This document shows, one piece after another, positions 57,301 through 64,000 of a stretch of DNA of 64,000 nt. This DNA is from Acanthaster planci. Its lineage: Eukaryota; Echinodermata; Asteroidea; Valvatida; Acanthasteridae. The notes under the pieces are model-generated. The model ran no database searches. It saw nothing but the letters and a program-made list of their open reading frames with translations, and was not told where the DNA came from. The first letter of the stretch is position 1. Every line of letters starts with the position of its first letter. The position numbers and the translations under genes were made by a program. The stretch spans positions 17,137-81,136 of the forward strand of contig NW_019091554.1 of NCBI RefSeq assembly GCF_001949145.1, in the 5' to 3' direction.

Positions 57301-60300
57301 GCCTTAGCTAATCCTGGTTCGAAAAGAAGCAGTGTGAACTGGATGGAACCGGACCTGACTGGATGGAACGGACCAACAAATCTCACCTCCAGTGCCAACC
57401 CCGGCTCTGTATTTATGATAGGAACTCATAGGGTTTCCTATCAGCAATGGTTTGCTGCGTACGAGTTGGGTCTTGACTGTTCTTTCTCTGTTATGGTAGT
57501 GGGTAAGTAGATTGGTCCAGTTTATTTTTTGGAGGAAATGCACATTGTTTATGTAAAGTTTTGAAATGACCTGAAGTGTTTTCCTTATGATATTTAAATC
57601 ATTGTAACGTAGGCTTATTCATGTTTAACACGTTGGGATCCCTCGCATCCTAAGACTTCACGACCCGGAAAATAAATTCGAATGACTCCAGTTTGCCTTT
57701 ATTTGAACATTAACTTTTATTAATATTAATGTTTCCTGCTGTTTGTAGGTCGTTGCCCATCCAACAGCACCAGTGACGGTCTAAGATGGCCCGCAGTGAC
57801 AGCAGGATCAACAGCAAAGTCTGTCCAACGGTGCGCGTTGACGACAGCCAAAGGTAAGACTCGAGTCGTTCTAAAATCCTGCCATGTCTCACTGCCTCCG
57901 TAGAGAAAGCAACCCGCTTATTTGTACTACCCAGCTTGTCCATTTCATCTACCACATATTATGAATCCATGTCGGAATTATAAGTTGTTTGATTACTGGT
58001 GAATGTATAAAGGAAATTCCACGTGGTCACTTGCGCTTGGCTGGAGACTGGCCCTTTGAATCAAGTTACTTAATTTTGTCTGGTGGTAAAAACCTTCTTA
58101 ATCGTAGAATTTTTTCAGAATGTGCAGAAATCCAACAACTTAGGCCTCCTCTTAGTTTGACCACCTATATTTACTGTCATTGGATTCAGGGGAAGTTTTT
58201 TCCTGCGATGTGGCATGAAATCATTCTCATATTTGTACCTAAGTAGTCTTCCTGCGCGACTTCACTCCTTAACAGCTGGGCAACCCCTCGCAGTCAGGAA
58301 CTGCTCAATCGAGAACCCGCCGATCTTCTTCCAGTGGGAAGAGCCGGAACCTCGCAGCTGCGGTGAAGCTAAGAACGAGGTCTCCCTCGATAATGTTGCC
58401 AGGGTAATGTAACCAGGGACTACATTGAATATTTTTTGTCCGGGGAAGACTTGTGGTGTGTAGTCTGGAAACAAATTTCATGATGTCTGACAACAAAATC
58501 TGATATAATCTTGTTATTTTCCCTTATTGAAGAATAAAAGAGTTATATCCTGTCGTAGACACTCTATAATTCGTGACGGAGTAATTCGCTTTTCAGTAAA
58601 TCTTTAACATAATGAGATGCGTGTGATGTTCCGAAACTGCGCAAAACGATTGGCTCAGTCCTTGTTTGAATTCAAAGTTCCATAAAAATTATGGAAATGT
58701 TTTACACTCGGCGGACAAAATGGCATTTTAGTGGAAATGCTCTGGAAAACAAATAGATATTTAAATAAAGGTTTGATGTGTAACATTGTGAAACTTGCCT
58801 GACAGGTAGACGTAAGTGAAGGCAACGTGGTTGAAGTGGCCGAGTTTCTGGCAAATCAGACATCAGAGTCAACTAAGGATGCCGAAAACGTGGGAGCGGT
58901 TTCCGCCATTTTGGTGAACGTCGTTAGCACAAGATCAGGGAATAAAGAGGTAAGTTAGAGGGACTTGTTATACAAAGCAGACCCTTCGGGATATTGGTAA
59001 GGATGTAGGATGAGATAATATGACATCGTTCTTTTTGAAGGTGGCAGAATTAGTGGTGCAGACGGTGAGCAATGTCATTAAAAGTACCGAGACCACAGCC
59101 GACTCAAAGACCCCTGATATCAATGCTGGAAACTCCTCTGCCATCATCCGGTCCGTAGAGGCTCAAGTCTCCTTGACCCTGAGAAAAGAAGGAAAGGTCA
59201 GTATACGGCAAGACAAGGTCCACGTGGAGGCGGTCAGTCTGGACCCCGAGAAGGCTAGCGGCGGATTCAGCTTTGTGTCCGCAAGGCAGGCCGGACAAGA
59301 GCTGCCACGAGATGGTTCACTCGGCGGTGCTGAAGTGAATACGTTTTTCGATACTAAAGACATCCCGGCTGATATCGAGGTGGTGGCATCAGTTAGATTA
59401 CCAGGAAATATAGCCGACTCAATATACCCATCTGATGGTAAGTACAGAATTTGTTGATTCATTTCTTCTTTGTTGAAACAAAACATCCTTCTCCGTGTAT
59501 GCATTTGTCATCACGTATTGAAAGGCCTTTCCTAGTGAAGATATTTTTAATCAGTACTGTCTCTATAGCGTGTACGACTAACTTATGTCGTTCACAAATT
59601 CATTGGTATTTAGGGAACAACTCTGTACAGCTGCAGGCCAGTTTCCTGATCTACGCAGATGACACCTTGTTCCAGTCTGCTTCACTCAGAAAGTACCGAG
59701 GAGAGAATAACTCGACTCGTAAGGTCGCTGGATCCGTCGTCTCGCTGACTGTGGAAAATGTTGAACTTGTGAACCTCACTGAGCCACTTGTCATTGAATT
59801 CAAGGTACTACACAGTCCGAAAACATGTACGGTGTATAGTAAATTTGTTAGTCAGTACCTAACCAAACTCGTGACCGGCAGGGCCTAAACCAAGTAGCGA
59901 GGCTTTCAACAGCAAATTGTCTGGTCCCTTTATTCTACATTTCAGACTCCCAATAATGTAACGGATGAAGAGTTGCAGACGATCCAGTGTGTCTCCTGGG
60001 ATTTTAATCTCGAGGATGGAGTTGGTGATTGGTCACCAGCTGGCTGCGAGCGAGCAGGATTAACGGCTGACAAAATGTCTTGTGATTGTTACCACGCCAC
60101 CAACTTTGCCGTCCTTTTGGTATGCTTGTTACAAGAGAGAATCTTTTGTCCTTAGCAGAGATTTCCCAAGTCCTCTCAGAAAGTACTTGTCAGGCCATCG
60201 CAAGCCCTCGTAGACTCCTGCAAGTTCGTCTGACCCACAAGCAAGTCACCCAAATTAAGTCACGTCACAAGCTTTTCAAATAAAATGTGACATATTGTTT

Positions 60301-62741
60301 TCACAAAAAGGACAATACTGTTACTTTATCAGTTCACTTTATAAAACTTTGATTTGCATCTTCCTTAGGACGTCAAGGGCCAGGTACCGGAAGATACCCC
60401 TGAGAAGAAAGCACTTGATGTCATCAGTCAGGTCGGCTGTGCCTTGTCGATCGTAGCTCTGGCTGTCACGTTAATAATTTATCTGTCGATTAGGTGAGAC
60501 TTAATTGAAATATTCCTCAAGACGAGCAATCGTCTTCTTTGCTACATGCAGTATACTATGATCTCAGTCTACATGTACATACAAAAAAATACACCGTTGG
60601 ATGAAGTTAAATCACCGACAGTACACGCTTTCCCTTGTTTTCGACTTCATACATTAAGAGGCTACGCAAATCAATTTATTTCACTTGTAGTTAACTTATA
60701 GTTTCAGTGCCTACCTAATTCATATATGTGCTCTATTCCTGTGGTTTGAAAGATAATGTTATCTTGTTTAAATATAATCATGGTTTAAAAACAGTATCCT
60801 GTTTGATTTCAATGGGTAAACGGCAAGACTTGTGTTTTTTCAGGAAGCTGCGAAGTGGCATATCTCGCCAGATCTTCATCCATTTCTGCTTCTCCCTCCT
60901 GATGTTGTACATCGTGTTTCTCGCTGGTATAGACAACGCAAAGGTTAGGTTATTATCATTTACCGAAAATGGGTCACTTGGGAGACATTCCCATAGGAAT
61001 GTGCACAAATTTTTTCGAATTCCCTAATCCTATCTTAACCAAACTTTGCATGTTTTTCTTTCAGACCCTTATAAATCATCACTCAAAATGTGAATAGTAA
61101 AAATTTTCCTCCTTTTGGTAGTTGGAGCATTAGGGAGATATTGAAATGTCTCCCTAATGACCGATGTCTCCCTAATGTTAAAAAAATTTACCACAAAATG
61201 TCTCCCAAGTGACTCATTGGAAATATTTTAGTAACTATAGCTACGCCTATAGCTATAGTCGCTACAGCTATCTGTTAATGATGGCTATCAGCCTATACCA
61301 GCATGGTATTAAGCAGTTCGATATATATTGAGCTAGTAGTGATACTAGTTTCATCTTTTGGATATTTTCAAAATAGGGCTCTGGAGGTGGTTGTGTGTTT
61401 GTGGCTGCTTTACTCCACTACTTGACTCTATCCACTATGATGTGGATGGCTGTTGAAGCCAGGAACATGTACATCAGTACGGTGAAGGTGTTCCCAGAAG
61501 ACAGGCCTCGGTACATGCTCAAGGCTTGCCTCATTGCTTGGGGTGAGTTTCTTTTCTACTTTTTCCCCAGGGTATAAAATCATTCAAGTTCAGTGCAGCT
61601 GACAAACCAAGAAAATGTTTTTCCTTTTCTCTTTTTAGGATCTTCACTGATTGTACTGACAATAACCTTAGCAGCAGGTACAAACCACTACAAGAACGAC
61701 CATTAGTAAGTCTTGCGTCTTTTCAATATACTGAATCATGCTTAACTCTACTGATGAATGCTATGTGCGATTGACAACGCGTTTCCCACACAAGGCAGCT
61801 TTGAGTCCATAAATCTGTTTTTCTTTATGAATTTCTACAGCTGTTTCCTGCGACCTGGTCTTGTGCTGTACATTGGTCTCCTTACTCCCATCGGTCTCAT
61901 CCTCATCCATAACATCATCACCTTCGTCTTGGTCATGCGTAGTCTCCTGAAGGTCAAAGAGGTATCACGCTCCCAGCAGATCTCCAAACGCCTCCAGAAC
62001 GCCGTGGGTATCTCCGCCCTCATGGGGTTGACCTGGTGTTTTGGGTTCCTGGCCATTGAAGGAGCAACTTTTATCTTTCAGCTCATCTTCTGTCTTGCCA
62101 ACTCCTTACAGGTAAATGATCCTAGTCTTCAACAGTAATTTTTTAATTCACAAGCAAAGGACAATGTCAGTAAACTTTAAATACTTTGGTCGCTTTATAA
62201 GTCTCTTGTTGTGTCAAGCGTGACTCGTTAGTCCATAAAAAGAAAAGAAAGAAACTGAAACAAAACGAGCAGCTCCATTATTTCTCCTCTCAGCCAAACA
62301 TTAGCCGTAATTGTTCAAATTTGTAAGATTTCTTTTTTCCCTTTCTTATCTTATCTGTGCTGCAAGAACTGCGCTGGAATTCTTGACATCGTTAACAGTA
62401 GGGCTAGGCATAAGTGAAATTAGGTTGATAAAAGTTTGGGAAGATGTGTCATCCACGTGGTCGTAAATAGTCTTCATCAGAGGGATTTTCTGCCATTGCA
62501 GGGCGTGGTTGTCTTCATCATGTTCTGCGCCCGACGTGAAGAGGTTCGCTTGGCCCTTACCCCCTACGTGAGACGTATCTGCTGCGGGCGGGAGTGCCGT
62601 CTGCCGGCATTGCATCCTGTCAAGTCTAAAGATGTTGAAATGATCTCCACCACGGCACCAACTGTACATTCTACTGGACAGACTGGACAGTTCGACTTGT
62701 CAATCTCCATACCGAATGCGCCCTTTGAGAGCGACTCATAA
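48348..62741 (+). CDS. Adhesion GPCR: F5/8C - 10 HYR - HRM-like - GAIN/GPS - 7TM
   Basis: A 25-exon gene with consistent phases, summing to 5127 nt (1708 residues plus stop). A signal peptide (MELCAVKLCAVLIVSWVFA) is followed by an F5/8C domain (residues about 28-187), ten HYR-type modules (188-1006) and a tryptophan/cysteine module like HRM (1007-1084). The GAIN domain ends in a GPS (CDCYHATNFAVLL, about 1374-1386), and seven transmembrane segments (about 1400-1645) precede a short cytoplasmic tail. Exon coordinates are given in the five domain entries. F5/8C binds lipids, glycans or matrix in other proteins, and HYR modules are adhesive, so a cell-surface adhesion/signalling role is inferred; no ligand can be named. 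The start is the only ATG followed by a signal sequence and donor in the right phase. Confidence 0.93.
49524..49713. mobile_element. MITE with cagtggcgtaactaggg ends
   Basis: The left end cagtggcgtaactaggg (49524-49540) is mirrored by ccctagttacaccactg (49697-49713), 16 of 17 positions matching. The interior is C/G-run rich and contains tandem tatatagctg. No coding capacity. It lies in GPCR intron 2. Confidence 0.85.
50646..51890. repeat. 86-bp satellite array with an 868-base assembly gap
   Basis: Units begin cattactgaagaagagct at 50646, 50732 and 50818 before the gap and at 51745 (inferred) and 51831 after it: a period of exactly 86 bp. Each unit contains gacccgggtct and attgcggtctatgct. 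Ns fill 50881-51748. True copy number is unknown. Long open frames drawn across the Ns are artefacts. Confidence 0.93.
52940..57502 (+). other. GPCR exons 4-13: ten HYR-type modules
   Basis: Exons 52940-53155, 53576-53800, 53898-54173, 54316-54543, 54830-55099, 55252-55485, 55702-55977, 56128-56355, 56812-57081 and 57269-57502, every one phase 1-1. Canonical HYR modules start DN-PPVI-CPDD and end AQDQSG-E-VCQF (exons 6, 8, 10, 12). They alternate with shorter divergent modules (CP-NVT-NPGSSR-S-SW, then CSFFV) in exons 5, 7, 9, 11 and 13; exon 4 is a further divergent module. Exons 10-13 are duplicates of 6-9. Confidence 0.9.
56582..56758. mobile_element. Foldback MITE family 2, copy 2
   Basis: Ends aatacgggcgtttcac and gtgaatctcccgtgtt. 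The inner arm gcgttgcaaactcttggagg matches the family at 32374-32526. It is inserted in the intron between GPCR exons 11 and 12; the duplicate intron between exons 7 and 8 lacks it. Confidence 0.8.
57749..58403 (+). other. GPCR exons 14-15: HRM-like Cys/Trp module
   Basis: Exons 57749-57853 and 58276-58403. The reading GRCPSNSTSDGLRWPAVTAG, with SVQRC following, recalls the 'G..WP.t..G..a...C' pattern of hormone-receptor-motif domains. It continues with PLAVRNCS, IFFQWEEPEPRSC. The Cys count is low for a full HRM, so 'HRM-like' is as far as I go. Confidence 0.65.
58806..60119 (+). other. GPCR exons 16-19: GAIN domain and GPS
   Basis: Exons 58806-58949, 59041-59437, 59614-59804 and 59946-60119. 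Helical GAIN-A wording (VVEVAEFLANQTS, GAVSAILVNVVS) is followed by a beta-rich GAIN-B (VQLQASFLIYADDTLFQS). The GPS reads CVSWDFNLEDGVGDWSPAGC, then CDCYHATNFAVLL. Cleavage would fall after HA, before Thr about 1380; most family members have HL. The predicted tethered agonist begins TNFAVLL. Confidence 0.92.
60369..62741 (+). other. GPCR exons 20-25: seven-transmembrane domain and tail
   Basis: Exons 60369-60493 (TM1), 60844-60943 (TM2), 61377-61542 (TM3), 61639-61705 (TM4), 61841-62111 (TM5-6) and 62502-62741 (TM7 and tail). Family B2 hallmarks: GCVFVAALLHYLTLSTMMWM (TM3), ALMGLTWCFGFLA (TM6) and NSLQ/GVVVFIMFCARREEVR across the last splice. The tail is about 63 residues, with no PDZ-ligand-like terminus evident (ends FESDS). 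Confidence 0.93.
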
Positions 62742-64000
62742 GCGGAAAGAACGTTTACATAGATCCACGGTGCATAACAACATCATAAGTTTAAGCTCAT
62801 GAAAATGTAAGCGCAGGGTTTTTTGTCTGAAAATTGAAAACCTGGAAAACTCTTCCTAAAGTTTGCAAGCTCCAAAATTCAATCCGTACAGGGCAAAAAG
62901 CACAGTGGTTAAATTAATTGAAAATATTCCTGAAACGCGACTAGACACAAGGCTAAGTAGCATTCTTACGGATACTGTTCGGATTTAATTGATATCAGTA
63001 AATAAAGAATTAAGAATATTACAAAAGAATGGGCTTTCTTGGTTAAAAATGAAATGCTACGTTTACAGAATAACTAAATAATAGAATCAGTTATTTCACA
63101 TAATTAAAAAACAACTCCTGGCTTGCAGTATTGAAATCGTAAAGCGCCATTTAATTTTTGTATTTAAGGTTTTAAAATCACTTTGAGCATAGCCTATAGG
63201 CCTAATATTATTAGCAGTAAAAGGGGTTTACAGAATTCCTACACACACTTTAGTTTTGTGTCGACTCGTATACACACTGAATCATTTCCACATACCGTTA
63301 GGTAGAATATGAATTGAAACAGGTCGATGAAAAGCGACCTTGAGTGGAAAAACGACTCATTTTCCGCTATCTGGTTCGCGAAATGTATTGCAATACGCAG
63401 ATGCAGTGTCCTAATATCCTGGACTTCTATCCAATTTCCCCATTTTTCTGGATAAGGTTACTTTAAAGTTATAAAGACTAGTCAAAAATTCAGTACAAGT
63501 CTTAGTTCCAGTCGAAACCAGAGAAACATTCTAGTATTGTGATATTGAGTTTCAATGGGTGTAGAGCGTTTAAATGTTTAAGGTAAAAATGTGCAGGATG
63601 TCTACTGGCTATATAATGAATTGATACTGAAATCAGACTTGCCAAAACCTCAAGTTTGACCTCCATCATTAATTGATAATAACTTCAGAGCTCAACTTCC
63701 GTAGCATATTTATTCTGATTGTGGTCCCTTAGGTGGGAATGCTCATGGAAAATTACTGGAAACTTTTATGGCATTTTCCCACAACCTGAAGAGTAGTTCT
63801 TTATTGAGTCAGGAAACACAGTATGTACCTTTAGACTCAACAAAGAACTAGTGCCTAATGCTTTTAAGTGTTTAACAGTGGAGGCAGCTGCAGTGAACTA
63901 TACTTCATTATTCAGGATAACGTTTGGCTCGACCTATTCCAGGACCCCAAAATAAATCGATTTTTTTTTCAAAGTGCAACTCTTTATCGGTGAAGTTTGT
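62742..64000. other. GPCR 3' UTR and downstream flank
   Basis: A poly(A) signal candidate AATAAA is at 63001-63006, 260 bp after the stop. The rest is AT-rich and shows no exon or repeat family that I recognise. Confidence 0.5.
63001..63006 (+). terminator. Candidate polyadenylation signal of the adhesion GPCR
   Basis: AATAAA within cagtaaataaagaatta, at a plausible distance from the stop codon. Position-based inference only. Confidence 0.5.

Overview
This is eukaryotic, intron-rich, repeat-rich genomic DNA from a marine invertebrate animal. Three observations support this: HYR, F5/8C and ZP domain genes split into small phase-matched exons; many acatgtacatgta-type stretches; and abundant foldback/MITE, SINE, LINE, mariner and hAT relics. 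A deuterostome (echinoderm, hemichordate or cephalochordate) fits well, but a cnidarian cannot be excluded from sequence alone. There are no bacterial operons and no CRISPR. Most long open frames are fortuitous.

Three real genes are reconstructed exon by exon with consistent GT-AG borders and splice phases. (1) Minus strand, 225-8665: the first eight coding exons of an acid ceramidase (ASAH1-type), continuing off the left edge. (2) Plus strand, 22078-43487: a 13-exon, 774-residue secreted or extracellular protein with a signal peptide, cysteine-rich extracellular modules and a C-terminal ZP domain; a TATA box (20849) and a non-coding first exon (about 20880-20967) lie upstream. (3) Plus strand, 48348-62741: a 25-exon, 1708-residue adhesion GPCR with signal peptide, F5/8C (discoidin) domain, ten HYR-type modules, an HRM-like Cys module, GAIN/GPS and seven transmembrane segments.

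Layout: 0-9 kb is ASAH1 with a SINE and minisatellites in its introns. From 10 to 14.6 kb there is a decayed partial duplicate of ASAH1, split by an inserted non-LTR retrotransposon (11.46-13.65 kb). From 14.7 to 20.8 kb is a transposon graveyard (GC-rich TATA-bearing segment, hAT MITE, mariner-like element with long inverted repeats, LINE tail). From 20.8 to 44.1 kb is the ZP gene, whose introns carry two families of foldback elements, an inverted SINE pair, a LINE fragment and a degenerate repeat with TGACGTCA palindromes. From 45.5 to 47.1 kb is an unprocessed pseudogene of the GPS-7TM part of an adhesion GPCR, and 48.3-63 kb is the intact GPCR. An 86-bp satellite array containing an 868-base assembly gap lies inside the GPCR's second intron.

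The most distinctive signal is the GPCR ectodomain. Canonical and divergent HYR exons alternate, and a four-exon cassette (exons 6-9) has been tandemly duplicated as exons 10-13, with intron homology still readable and a foldback element inserted in only one copy. Together with the upstream pseudogene this indicates an adhesion-GPCR locus that expands by duplication. The three intact genes share no evident pathway; their proximity is only positional.
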